From: Limonium bicolor
Lineage: Eukaryota > Streptophyta > Magnoliopsida > Caryophyllales > Plumbaginaceae
DNA length: 64,000 nt
Assembly: GCA_023374045.1 (NCBI GenBank)
Contig: CM041779.1
Location: 296,184,167 to 296,248,166, forward strand
Direction of reading: 5' to 3'
The translations under genes and the position numbers were made by a program. The notes under the pieces were generated by a model that saw nothing but the letters and a program-made list of their open reading frames with translations, did not search any database and was not told the DNA's origin. Positions 9,510 to 21,250 of the stretch are shown here, piece after piece; positions within the stretch are counted from its first letter, which is position 1; every line of letters starts with the position of its first letter.

Positions 9510-10646
9510 ATAAGCACAAGTAGTTTGATGAACTATTCCTTCTCGAGCGAAATAATTTCTCCCTTCATTCAAACTACCCAATTATTTTGCATTATCACTA
9601 CGGACCACTTTTACCTTGGCATCGAACTGACGTTCTACCAACTTAAGGAAGCTTACAAGAGCTTCCCACGCTTCACCCTTGTGTCGCAAAAGTTGAACCC
9701 AAGTAATTTTGGTATTATCATCTACAAAACAAATGAAATATTTGTAACCATTATAAGTGGTGACATTAAATGGTCCCCAAACATCCACATGAACCATCTC
9801 AAAAGGTTTTTGAGTTTTAATTTCTGAGTGTCAAAATGGAAGACATTGTGCACGAGCTTTATAACAAATGTCACAAGCATAATCTGACGGAACATCATTA
9901 CTCTTTATAAGTCCCATTTGAACTAGCTTCTGAAACGGAACATGGCCTAAACTGTAATGTAACTCCACAGCCTTGGCACTAACTCCAGAAACAAGACCAA
10001 AATGCTAATGACCAGCTCTCTTTGTCGTGTCTCCAGAGACCCTGAAAACCTGACTAGCTCGTTCCGCGTCCAAAATATAAAGACCTTCTTGATCCAGCCC
10101 TATGACCTCAACTTTATTTGTGATAGAATCTTGTGTAAAACAATATTTCTCACCAAAAATGAGCAGCTGAGCAATTTGTTTTACTAACCTTTTAACGGAG
10201 AGTAAATTGAATTTAAAATCTGGGACGTATAACACATCTTAACCCAGAAATCTTTTCCCAATTCCACATCTCCAACCATAGAAACAACCTGTGGCCTACT
10301 GTCAGGCAAAACCACTGACCTGGAGTGTGACAAAATTTTCTAATAGACAAAGAAATTATGAGCTCCAGACATATGACCTGTTGCCCCATTGTCCACACTT
10401 TATAGAAAAAATATAACTAGTTTGTGAATTCTTACTCAATAAGCAAAGACCTGCTAGTTCTTTCTCAGATGGATCGACATACAGAGGATCTGAATAACCC
10501 ATCGCGCTTGTCTCGGCACCAGGCTTCTTCTATGTTCCTTTTTTGCTAGTCATGTCTGTCTGAGGAAAGAACTGCGATCGTTCTACAACACTGTTCTTCA
10601 ATTTGTCATAATCTAAAAGAAAAACATCGATACCTGCTCTGATACC
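9510..10646 (-). mobile_element. Ty1/copia retrotransposon fragment (gag remnant, protease, pre-integrase, integrase)
   Basis: In minus order there is a primer site (GGTATCAGAGC, about 10634-10645), a short gag start remnant with DPLYVDPSEKEL, and a protease remnant NGATGHM with one stop. A GAG-pre-integrase block LYVPDFKFNLLSVKRLVKQ (10005-10235) follows, then a Cys-Asp-Ile-Cys zinc motif, then the integrase core with VHVDVWGPF, FVDDNT and VVRSDN (9582-9797). The coding sequence continues as far as EGIVHQTTCAY and is cut at 9510 by the inserted LTR; reverse transcriptase lies outside the window. Most of gag is missing, since only about 240 bp separate the primer site from the protease. Multiple stops make it a pseudogene. 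Confidence 0.85.
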
Positions 10647-10647
10647 A

Positions 10648-10700
10648 TAATGAAATTGATAGAAATCTAACAGAAATTTGAAATAAAGAAGATAGTAGAA
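10648..10700 (-). repeat. LTR end of the copia element, left arm of a 53-bp perfect inverted repeat
   Basis: These 53 bases, just outside the copia primer site, are the exact reverse complement of 11201-11253. As the 3' end of the 5' LTR they fit the minus-strand copia element. Confidence 0.85.
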
Positions 10701-10703
10701 CTA

Positions 10704-10905
10704 ATTCATGCATGTCTCAAAGATTAAGCCATGCATGTGTAAGTATGAACTAATTCAGACTGTGAAACTGCGAATGGCTCATTAAATCAGTTATAGTTTG
10801 TTTGATGGTATCTTCTACTCGGTCAACCATAGTAATTCTAGAGCTAATACGTGAAACAAACCCCAACTTTTGGACAGGATGCATTTATAATCTAAAGTGT
10901 GTTAT
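10704..10905 (+). pseudogene. 18S ribosomal RNA fragment (5' domain), about 200 nt
   Basis: From about 10706 the sequence matches the conserved 5' region of plant 18S rRNA, starting near nucleotide 25 of the gene. Recognisable blocks are TGTCTCAAAGATTAAGCCAT, GTGAAACTGCGAATGGCTCA and AATTCTAGAGCTAATACGTG. Similarity fades near AACAAACCCCAAC...GGATGCATTTAT at about 10890. It has several substitutions and is bounded by copia LTR-like sequence on both sides, so it is a captured fragment and not an rDNA unit. Confidence 0.9.
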
Positions 10906-11253
10906 TTAATGTAGATAGTTTCATCAATTTATTTAGTTTCTTAAGTTTCGTCAGTTACATCAGTTTCTTAAATATAGATAGTTTCGTCAATTTATTTAAT
11001 TTCTTAAGTTTCGTCAGTTACATCAGTTTCTTAAGTGTCATCAATTTATTATTGTAGTATATGTAGAGTCTTCATTAAGTGGGCATAAGTAAAGGTTTGT
11101 GTTTTGTCTTAGATTATAAATAGGAGAGTCTGTTATGAATAACAATACAAGGTCTGAAATACAAAAACAATCTCTTCCTTTTATATCAAATTTCTATCAA
11201 TTCTACTATCTTCTTTATTTCAAATTTCTGTTAGATTTCTATCAATTTCATTA
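10906..11253 (+). repeat. LTR-like sequence in opposite orientation, with TATA box and right arm of the inverted repeat
   Basis: It contains direct repeats of a TTTCTTAAGTTTCGTCAGTTACATCAG type, a TATA box TATAAATAG at 11115-11123, and ends with the 53 bases that mirror 10648-10700. It reads as the 3' part of the same copia LTR in plus orientation. Together with the 18S piece it makes a rearranged or chimeric 5' end. Confidence 0.65.
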
Positions 11254-11684
11254 GATGCTTGGCTGGTTGGGGCTGGGCAAGACGACGGAGAAGGTGATTT
11301 GTTTTGCGTCTGTAGTGTTTCGGTGGTTAAGGTTGGAGGTGGCGGCGTTGCGACGGAAGAGGGATTTAGTGGTGGTGGAGACATGGTGATTGGGAGACGA
11401 CGACCGAAGATGAGGGGATGGAGCGGGGGAATTTTTTGAAGAGAGGAGAGAGCATTTTGAAAATGGTTTTAGATATCACTCTTGTTAGTTGGTAGTTAGA
11501 ACCATGCTTTGTGAGACTGTGAATAGAGTGAACTCTGAAGTTTTGTACCCTTTGCTCCAGTCCATTTCATTATTTTTATTTTTATTTTATTTATTTATCT
11601 GTGGTGTTATTGTTTTGTGATGTGTTAGTATTATTTGTATGATGTATTTTAAGTATTATATGATAAATCATATATTATTCTGAC
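11254..11684. other. Unassigned sequence between copia remnant and MITE
   Basis: The first 200 bases are GC-rich. A short plus-strand frame from 11257 (about 44 codons) has no domain I recognise. The rest is AT-rich with nothing identifiable. Confidence 0.4.
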
Positions 11685-12204
11685 TAGGGGTGTCAAAATC
11701 GGGTTTTGGGTCGGGTTGAGCTCAACCCGAACCCGACCCAAAAATAGTTTTGGTCAACCCGAACCCGACCCGAACCCGGAGCGGGTTGTACTTCTTTAAC
11801 CCGAACCCGGAGCGGGTTGACCCAAACCCGACCAGTTTTTTCAAAAATTTATTTTATTTTTTAAATTTTAAATTATTTAATATAAAAAGATAATACTATA
11901 ATATTAATTAATTATTATGTACAATATATAATCATATGTTATCGATTAAATGTTTATTTTAGTCATAAATTAATCATTAAATACTAATTAAGTCATTAAA
12001 TATAACATATTTTCTATTTTTAATTAAATTTTTTTTTCGGGTTACGGGTTAGCGGGTTCAACCCCGAACCCGAAGCGGGTTTCAATGACCCAAACCGAAC
12101 CCGACCTGAAAATCATTTCGGGTAAAAAATCTCAACCTGAACCCGGCTTTTTACGGGTCGGTTTCAGGTCGGGTTTCGGGTTCGGGTCAAGACTGACATC
12201 CCTA
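11685..12204. mobile_element. hAT-type MITE with 8-bp target duplication
   Basis: Terminal inverted repeats TAGGGGTGTCA and TGACATCCCTA (one mismatch) bound 520 bp. The flanks are an exact 8-bp duplication, ATTCTGAC, at 11677-11684 and 12205-12212. Eight-bp duplications and this terminus are typical of hAT non-autonomous elements. The interior starts and ends with many copies of the ACCCGAACCCG type facing each other around an AT-rich centre, so the element can fold back. No coding capacity. Confidence 0.88.
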
Positions 12205-13062
12205 ATTCTGACCTACCAATTTCGGAACAGATAATGAATCTGTCATATTTTATGGGGCACTATTATTGTTGTATGTTATATCTAATTTTATATGGTGAGT
12301 CATAAGTCTTGTTGATATGTACGTGTATATATATATATATATAGTCAATATAAAATTTTAAACTTATCAAAACTATCATGTTTTGTTTTAAAAAAGCTTA
12401 AACAAATCATTTAAAGTCAATGGAATTTTTTACTCTCGTTCATATATCAGGTAAGGAACCGCACTATTCTTTCAGTGGCCATACCGTATACTAAGGATTG
12501 AACTTACAGCCTAAATTTCAGGATTCCAATGTCTAATATCATAAAACTTCAAAACTAAGGGTTGAACCTTACGGAACTTCTATAGACTGCTGATCTGACA
12601 TCTTTTTCTTTTATGAAGTATACATAAAAACCCTAGTAGAAAACAATGAAAGTTACTGATGAATCTGCTTCCCGCTGCATCTTTTCTTTTCAAGGATACA
12701 TCCATAACAGCGCATAAGACCACAAAAGAAGAACAATCTACTTCATCGTATCTAATCAATGATCGAGTCTGTCTAGATCATCAAATACAGATTATGAGAC
12801 AACAGATGAAGAACAATATCTATACAATGTGGACATAAAAGAATGCCATTCTCACTACTACATTCCTTTCAAAAATCTACCACTCACGCAACATCATTGG
12901 CTGATCAATAAGGTTAATAGAGCCACTTTCCTTCTTTTATAGTAGAATCAGGAATGGGTTATCAACTATATTGTTGTCATCTCAATTACCCCGACATTTA
13001 CACGTATATATAAACCAAAACTTCTTTCTATTTCCCCACTTGTCCCTACCTTTGCTGGCTTA
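12205..13062. other. Downstream region of EGY1, including its probable 3' UTR
   Basis: AT-rich, no coding potential recognised. The part adjoining 13063 should hold the EGY1 3' UTR on the minus strand; I cannot fix the polyadenylation site. Confidence 0.5.
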
Positions 13063-16000
13063 TCAGAATGTGGTTACGAGACCTATGCCCAGCTCCTCTG
13101 CAAGCTCATCCCCAACAGGCAAGAGAGTCAGCAAGACGAGGAGAATTACGGCCACGAGAACACCTTTTCTCCAGGGTCCAACCTCTGTCACATCATTCAA
13201 GCATGGCTTTTCTGGTGTTCTCTGCAGAGTTTTGGATTTCCACACTTGTAACAAAAGGGCTTTTGTGGTGGAGGTAGCTATAAGTATTTGTAAGAGAAAT
13301 ACCCGCATACCTGGCAAATAAGCACATACAATCCCCAAGGAAGTGATAAAGGACCGCCTAACTGCAGATGTTTAAGATGAGAGAAAATGGTCAAGGGAAG
13401 GACTGAAATCAGATAAGCAAACATTGTCGTGTCTTGTTAAAAACCCAAGAAGAGAAGTTGGAGGTCTATAAGATGCAACGATTGACATTACCACACCCAA
13501 CCCAAGCAATGTGTAAGTCGTCAAACCAAAAGCAAGAAGAGCATTCTTTCCAAAAGCACCCTGAAAGGAATATCATATGCATTAGACAAGTCAGATTTGT
13601 TTGTCTCCTCAGAGGTCAATACCTTTCCTCCAAAAGACTACACAAACCCTCACTCTGACTAACTTAACTCAATACTAAACCTTGTGGAAAAAGTATCACT
13701 TAATTAACCTATCCTTGGCATCTTCCATTATTTCCAAGTTCAAAAATTGCCTTTTCCTATTTCAAACAGAGCATGAAGTTGTTCGATACCTGCACAGCCC
13801 GCCCACCATCAAGACATCCCACTGGGAGCAGATTGAATGCTGATGTCGTTAAGCCACACCTGCAGCAACAGTTCCTATATGAAAAGCTCTTCGAAGGTGA
13901 GAAGTGAGAACTAATGAGAGCAGAAGACTGACCATCCAGCAATCACAAGTGGATGGATTGAAACCGTCGAACTATGCATAGCTCTGCATCAGCACAGAGT
14001 CAAGTTTAATTTCATGACATAAACCAAATGCGGTCAATTATGCTTTTAAATCTCAAGGAATAACACCAATCCATCGATCAGTTAGCAGGTCAAGGCTTCA
14101 TATTTTACGTTGATAGATGTATAGTTTGTTTTTTTACATCCTTGTCTTGCAAAACGACTACAAATCTTGTATTTTCCATTTTTTTAAAGAAAAGAAAACG
14201 TGACTAGATACCAAACTATGTCTAAGGTTACTACAAAAGCACAAGTGACAAAGAGAAGATACATACACATAGCCAAGAGTGGCTCTGCTGATAAGTCCAA
14301 GAAGCAAAGAACCCTGAAATAACATGCTAGGAACTTGCACTAAATCCCCAGCAGTATCTGGGTGTGAGGAGAGAGCCAAACCAACAGCAAACATAGATAA
14401 AGCAAGGGCACCCCCAGCTAATGGACCAGCGAGAGAAATATCAACTTTAGCCTTTCTATCGGGAAGGATGGACTTGAACTACAAAAAAGTAAGACTTGCA
14501 ATAATGAATATTGGCATACCTTATGCGATGAAGAAAAATATTACAAGAGAAACAGACAATCAACATGTCATGTTAAAAGAAACAAATAATAAATCCCAAC
14601 ATGCATATATTTGGGCCACAATGGAAATAAATAGCTAAAATACTAGACAGTGTATGTTGTGACAGCAGCTCATGCCCATATGACATCAATGAAGGGCTAA
14701 GCTTAAGAATCACGAAATGGGTTTTGGAGAAATAAATTATCGACACTAATAAAGGATAGTACCAAAAGTATCCCATTACAGCATCAAAAGAATAATAAAA
14801 GGTGGAAAATGCAAATTCAGACAACTATCGAGTGTGGGTTCAAACACATTAAAATGATGAGTTCCGATGTAAGTATAGGGTGACTAGAAGAAAAAGGTTT
14901 TTGAATGAAGAAAACAGAATGGGACAGATGTACTCCACCCAGAGGTAAAGTTGAGAATAAACCGTATACTCATTTCAGCACCAGGCAGTCAATTTGATTT
15001 CATGTTATCAAACCAAGTGGCTTTCCACGTTAATTATTGAGCTTGTGATAACTCATCTTGGTTGCTTTGTCAACATCAAATGGAGCAAGTACATCATTTT
15101 AGATTTATACCAAGTAAGAAATGGCAGAAACATAAACACTATTTAGCATGAAAAAAATCCAGTTTCAGATAAAAGGTGCTGATGTGGAGGCACTTCAGGA
15201 TTTAGAATTAGAGCAAACTTATTTTCTACCAGATTAACAGAATCCAGTTTGACGTAGCAATATATAAATAGGCAGTGAGAATTGTGAACAACCCTACCTG
15301 TGTGATAGCACCAAAACTACCAAGAGTTATGTTTGGGATGAAATAAGGTATGCCAAGCTTAACTTTCCTTGGAACTGCTGCCAGAAAATGGCCAATTTCC
15401 TGCAGAGGATAATGTTTTCTATTAAAATTATATCAACAGAGCAACATCCTAGCTCAAATTAGGATCTGACCCACCAAAAGTTGTTAGCACCATCAGATAA
15501 ATCTAAGCAGTTCCCACTTCAGGCTTCACCAGAAGATGTACAGTAAGATGAAAAAGAGCAGTTCCTTATACATGTATGGACTCGGGTTAATCAATAGGAA
15601 GTTGTTGCTTGAAGGGTATAGCAAGGAACTTATCAAATGGATTAGTTCACTTCTTAACACTCGAGATGGTAATATAATTCATAATAATCAAGAGGTGCAA
15701 CTCCCTCAAAGTTTGTCAATTTTATAATCATCCACATTCTCGTGTCCTGCAACCTCCGACCCCTTCAACATATTCAAACAAAAATGCTTTAAATATCAGA
15801 AAAATGCCTAAATGGGACCAAAAGTGGCTGATTGGGGGATAGCAATTGAATTGGTGTAAGAGTACTTCAGAGCAAACGAAAAATTATTTATCACGTAGCA
15901 AATCATACATCTTGGAAGAGGCAGGATTTGAGTTGAAGGAAGAATCAAACAAAAGAAAAGGACCACGTGACTTATCATCCACTTCTAATTTCTTACTGTT

Positions 16001-18038
16001 AGAAGTAATTTTCTTACATGGAATAACTGCACCCCAAATACTCCATATGCCAAGGGCAGAGCAGTTTCAACAAAAGGGAGTAATAACTGCATATCTGGCG
16101 GTTCAATTGCATCAGGGTCAGTGAAGTACTTGACAACCTCTGGCGGAAGTCTACTTACCTGCAACATATAAAATGGTATCGTGAGTCATCAATGAGCAAG
16201 GTAAGTCCAAAGGATAAGGTCAGTCCACAGAAAAGAAAATTTTGAAGTTTCAGGTTGCTCAAACTCTACCTGAGATGCAATTCCTAACTCCACTGAGGAA
16301 CCAATTGTAAGAAGGAAGAGCAAGAAGGCTATCACATACTGCCAGAGCGTAGTTGCGCCAGGTTCTGACACTTCTTTGCGTAACATACCAAAACTAACTC
16401 GAGGACCCCCACGGGGGTCTGTTCCTTCAGAATTGGGTTCCTCCACCATAAAGAGATTATACTTGTCGGCAAATAGATCTCTAAGCTGCAACTGAAGTTT
16501 ATCAAAAACTTCTTCTCTTTTCCCTCTCAGATTTCCAAGGAAAAGAACTCCCTCACCGAGATCACCAAATGGCTCTTCTCGTGTCACCCAGAAAGTTGAG
16601 TATCCAAACAACTTATCTTTAATCATCTTTACATCAGACGGGTCAACCTTCTCAGGTCCTAGGAGCTCCATTAACTTAAATGAGTCAATTTGGAAATTGT
16701 TATACGCTGGCTCTATCGAGGAAATGGTCGACTGGAAACATTGAAAGAATCATTATAGCAGGCTTCATTAAGGATGTAAGTTAAATGCTTTTAGTGACAC
16801 CTTTTATACCCAACATTTGAATCATAAAACAACCAAACTTAAGCATGAAATATTGCAGTGGATTTTTAAATGACAATAGAATCCATATTGACTATCTTTC
16901 CCACATAAACCATGATATTTGGAACAGGGAAAACAACAAATGATCAAAATTAAGAAAGAAATAATAATCCCCCAGGACAGTCTAACTAGCAATATTAGAC
17001 TAGCAAGCAGTATTTTACAAACTGGAGCCATTGTTCCTAGGAGTGCTTCCGAAAACCACAAGGCTTTTCTTTATAAAGGTCCAAGTAGTACAACAGGTCC
17101 TGGGAACCACTCTTGATGCTTGAGCAAGGACAAATGTCAAGGTTCAAATAGTTGGATAGTGGCCAACTGTACAAACTGACTTGAAAAGGATAAGCCAAAT
17201 CCTGTTTGATTGAGAGGCCATGCAAGCGAAGTCACTCATTCCTAGGACTGCATCAATAACTTCTAACACTCATGGACTACACATTTAAATATTTAACAAA
17301 GTAAAAGTCTCGCCTTAAATTGCAGTTGGTGCAAATTTTTCTTCCCCTCCACCCATAGAAGTGGTTGTTCTTACGCAGGTGTCCTACCCTCGTATATGCT
17401 AATAGAAGTTTCTCAATACTCATCATTATATCAAAGTGCGAGTAAAATCAGCAGTTGCACTGAAGGAATGAAACAAAATCACCTACCCAATTATATCTTC
17501 TAAAAAACTGTAAGGGTCTGTAGGAGTGTTATAAATGAACAATCCTACCGCGAAAACCATTTTCATTCTATGCTTTAAAGCTCCTGATAGGTAAGTTTCT
17601 TCGATCTTCAAAAACTTAAAATACCTATAACCATCAGGAAAATGGAGAACATATGAATAGCAGGATTTATAAATTAAAGTGTTTAGTATGTTTTACCCTG
17701 GAAGTTGATTCAGAGCCCAATTCATCTTTCTCGGTGGGGCTCTCCTGGGCCTCTTTCGTGGCCAAATTCGAATCGCTGGACCCGTTGCGCTCTTCGTCGC
17801 CATCATTCCCACTAAAGCATCTCAACCCATCAAACCTTCGTCTAGATGCAATACTCAAGCCCTGTGTCCTTCTACCCATTCTTTGACACATGTAGCAGTT
17901 TCTGAGGGGCCGATAACCATTATCAAATTGCCTGAGACTTCTGACGTCCAAAAACGTCGCAGCCAAGCCATTGCTGGACGCTGAGCGAAGGATGGAGATG
18001 TTCCAAATGCTTGGACTACACCCCGCAAGTGTCCCCAT
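13063..18038 (-). CDS. EGY1: EGY1-type chloroplast site-2 zinc metalloprotease, 10 exons, intact
   Basis: Exons on the minus strand: 18038-17697, 16731-16270, 16158-16018, 15399-15298, 14478-14267, 13983-13933, 13859-13790, 13560-13492, 13361-13311, 13221-13063. All junctions are GT...AG and in phase, giving 552 residues, close to the usual length of about 550. It is a thylakoid intramembrane protease of family M50; Arabidopsis EGY1 is needed for chloroplast development, chlorophyll accumulation and gravitropism in the hypocotyl. Visible features are a Ser/Arg-rich plastid transit region (1 to about 60), an acidic Ser-rich stretch, GNLRG at 180-184 and several membrane segments. The zinc site HEIGH is at 315-319, split by intron 3, and NLLPVGCLDGGR (from Asn446, Asp454) carries the third ligand. 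The protein ends GLVTTF. I chose EGY1 over EGY2 from LFGYSTFWVT, EEPNSEG and the C-terminus. No disabling change seen. Confidence 0.95.
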
Positions 18039-18793
18039 TCAACTCAAACTCAAAGATAATAGAAAAAAGGAATGGATTATAGTGTCAAAATTAGAGAGAA
18101 CGTGTTGAGAGATTCTTTTCAGGAAGATGGATGCAAATGCGTTGCAATGTTAATGGTGGATAGGAGAAGCATTAGAAGAGTTGGTCGGTGGTCACTGGAG
18201 CTCCTTCGTGGACAAATTAACGCTGCTTCTGAGGGGAGGGGAAAAAAGGAGAGGAAGTCTAAAACTGGGAGTGGCAAATTACTTGAGGGAGGGGGGAGGG
18301 GGGTGTGGAGAGGATAGATGAGCGGTTTATCCGTTTCTGAGTCCTGAGTTCATCAGTGATTCGAGAGTGTGAGAGATCATTTCGACCATCGTAAGAAGTT
18401 AGGAAGCCAATTTAGAATAGAATATTCTCATTCTGAGCTGATGGCTAGCAGCACTTCCAAACAGAATTACAGACTTCCAACTGTGGGTTAAAGGAAAATA
18501 TGCTTTTTAACTAGGTATTACTATAGAATTAGTACTGTCCAAAACAAAATTAGAAATGAATGATAATACATAGTAGTAATCTAGCTAGCCTTAGCCATAA
18601 CTGTTACCCATTTTCAAACACTAATGTCCTTTGCCTTGTTTATGAGAACATTTATAGTAACTAAGATTCAAGTATTGAGTTTTATAGTTTTTGGTAATTG
18701 TTATAATAGATTATTTTAGTAGAGGAATGATGCATTGTAGGCCCTAATTATTTTAGGAATAAGATTTTAAAGTTATTGTTCTTGTAGAAAACA
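18039..18793 (-). promoter_or_regulatory. Upstream region of EGY1 (5' UTR and probable promoter)
   Basis: Sequence upstream of the EGY1 start codon. A GA-rich stretch at about 18220-18310 and AT-rich sequence beyond are compatible with a leader and promoter, but I see no clear TATA box at a fixed distance. No other gene is recognised here. Confidence 0.35.
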
Positions 18794-19025
18794 ATACTCC
18801 CTCATCAGAAACATTAATTGTTTTAGCATTCAAATTTTATTCTAAAATATAAGTCATTTTAATAGCACATTATTTTCTATATTTGCCCCTAGTATTTAAT
18901 GTAAAAGTAATTGTTGTTTAAAATGAAAAATAAAAAGTAGGGGTACATGCGTTATTTTTTTTATTTTTCTTAATAAGTGTCCAAATTTCTAAAACAACGT
19001 ATATTTTTGAACATGTTGAGTATTT
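18794..19025. mobile_element. Possible decayed mariner/Stowaway-like MITE
   Basis: It begins TACTCCCTCATCAGAAACA, close to the common plant mariner-type terminus, and is AT-rich. The right end is degenerate and no convincing inverted repeat or TA duplication can be shown. Confidence 0.3.
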
Positions 19026-19340
19026 AAGTGTTATAAAAAAAAAATTTGTTCATAGTGGATATACATTTATTAGACTTTTCATCTCTTAGATTTTTCATCT
19101 ACAAAGTCTTTTGATGTTGGTTTTCATCAACAATTGTACTTGTGTTGCTATTCACTTATACTACTTAGGTATTTATTTTCCTTAGTAGATGACACGAGCA
19201 TGTAGCGAATGAAGCAGTTATCTTTGAATCATAAGGATGTCAACGATTATTGTGTGTGTTGGATAAGTATGGCTCGGAGAATGATGTTGTTGCGGTGACT
19301 AAAGAGGCGACCTTGGAGAAAACCAGGGGCCCCCTGGAGC

Positions 19341-20290
19341 CATGAGTTGTCTGGCTGCGAACTATCAGGGTTTGGGTGATCATCTCGTTGTTAGATAGCT
19401 TCAGGACTTGGTCCTGGGAGAATCGCCTAACTTGGTCTTTATGATGAAGACCAAGTTGTCTAGTAGAGAGATGCGAAGGGTGAAGTCTAAGTTAGTAGGT
19501 TATTGTGGGTTAGTTGTTGATAGTAGGGTAGAGGGGTGGTGTTGCTATGTTTTGAAAGATTGGGGGTTGATGTGTGGGTGGTGTCTTATTCGTTGCATCA
19601 CGTGGATTGTTTGGTTAGGGTGGATGGTGCGAGGGAGCAGTGGAAGAAAACTGGAGTTTACGGATGGTCGGAGGTTGGTGACTGATGGCGAACTGGTTTT
19701 GTTAAGGGAGTTGGTTGGGAATTATGATAAGTCATGGATGGTGTTTGGGAACTTTACGAGACTTTGTTTAAGTCTGAACATAATGAGAGGGGTAGGAGGT
19801 GCAAAAAGAGTAAGTTGGTGTTTAGACAATGTGAAGACGACTGTGGGTTGGTGAACCTTGGGTACCAAGGTGATGTGTTTACCTACACAAATATGGGGTG
19901 GGGAAGGGGTAACTCTATGAGCGAAATTGATAAATGGTTAGCAAAAGAGGGGTAGGTGAGGTTGTTCCCTAGTGTTAGGGCTTGTCATCTTGGCTGGTGC
20001 AGGTCTAATCATCGGCCTATTAAGGTTTTTCTTAGCGCTAGTGTGGGACGTGGCCTGAAGCCTTTTAGCTTCAAGGATTGTTGGGTTAATGATGAAGGTC
20101 GTAAGTTGGTTGTGCGTCATGTTGGGTGTAGTAGGGGGGAAGCGGGTGATAATAACTTGTCTAAGGTTCATAGGTGTGGTTTTGTGTTACGAAAAATGAG
20201 GAAGGAAGAAGGTTTAGGATGGGAATGTCATGACTATTAGATTGAAGCAAAAGATTGACGTTGCTACTACTAGAGTTGGGGTAGGTGTTG
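19341..20290 (+). pseudogene. L1-type LINE, endonuclease region (5' part)
   Basis: After the start codon at about 19341 the frames read SCLAANYQGLGDH, then VFMMKTKLSS, DVFTYTNMGWGRGN and SNHRPIKV. These are the order and spacing of the APE-type endonuclease of plant LINEs, whose last block normally carries the catalytic Asp-His. The remaining part ends with a segment preceding the reverse transcriptase (RLKQKIDVATTRVG). Several frameshifts and stops interrupt it. The reverse transcriptase of what is probably the same element lies at 48130-49705, with the nested block 20292-48085 between. Confidence 0.75.
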
Positions 20291-20291
20291 G

Positions 20292-20899
20292 TGTGATACC
20301 CCCATCTCACATCGGGGATGAGTAGTCATATGAATGGTTTATATGAATACATGTGGGTTGGCTACCACAAGGTCTTCCAGCTTCAGGTGGTTCATACCCT
20401 CATCCTACATCGAGATATGAGTAGTAATTTGAGTGGTTTATAAGGTTACATATGAGTTGACTACAACAACAAGGTCTTCCACTTTTAAGCCCAAGTAAGG
20501 ATTAAGGGCCTTAAGTGACTAGTTTTCAAGCCTGATGGCTTGAGAGCTTGGTTGTTAGACAGTTGCCCATAGGGGGTGTTAGAAATGATGTCAGAGCTAA
20601 CTCAGGACCATGTCGGGATGAGCTACTTGACACCTACCGAGGAGGTCTATGGGACTTAGATGTTAGGCTTACAATGAGGATGTCGTGCTCTTCGAGTGGG
20701 GGAGTATGTAATACCCCCATCCCACATCAGGATATGGGTAGTAATGTCAGTGGTTTATAAGGTTATATATGAGTTGACTACAACAACAAGGTCTTCCACT
20801 TTTAAGCCCAAGTGAGGACTAAGGGCCTAAAGTGGCTTGTTTTCAAGCTAGATGGCTTGAGAGCTTGGTTGTTAGACAGTTACCCATACGGGTGTTATA
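20292..20899 (+). mobile_element. TRIM-like miniature LTR element
   Basis: Two LTR-like copies of about 190 bp (about 20392-20582 and 20707-20899) share CCCACATCAGGATATGGGTA-type starts, GTCTTCCACTTTTAAGCCCA and GGGTGTTA ends. The 125-bp interior begins with TGATGTCAGAGC (20586-20597), a two-mismatch form of the iMet-tRNA primer site, and ends with a purine tract GAGTGGGGGAGTA. A third truncated LTR copy lies at 20292-20390. No coding capacity. It sits inside the LINE. Confidence 0.7.
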
Positions 20900-21250
20900 A
20901 GCTAAGAGGGCAAGGATCATGTGGATTTTAGGAGGGTGGGACCTGACACTCGGATTAGCGGGCCGGGTTGCAGTCAATCCTAACCCAATCTGTAACACCC
21001 CTAACTCGTAAACTTGAATTAATTACAATCTCGGTGAGAACTTCCCAAACTTAAATATAATAATACAGTGGAAGGATTACAACAAACACTAACTCAGGTG
21101 CTACCGCCATTACTTACCCATGTGAGCAACGAAGTGTCCAATTACTATAACAACATAACCACTGTGATGACAGAGATAGAAAACCGAACTGTATAATACA
21201 CCTTTCCATAACCAAATCTGTACAAGTGAGCAGTCTAAGTAAACCCAAAG

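Noticed and set aside
10704..10905. Functional rRNA gene
   Set aside because: Only about 200 nt of the 18S 5' domain with several substitutions, no rDNA context, flanked by LTR sequence.
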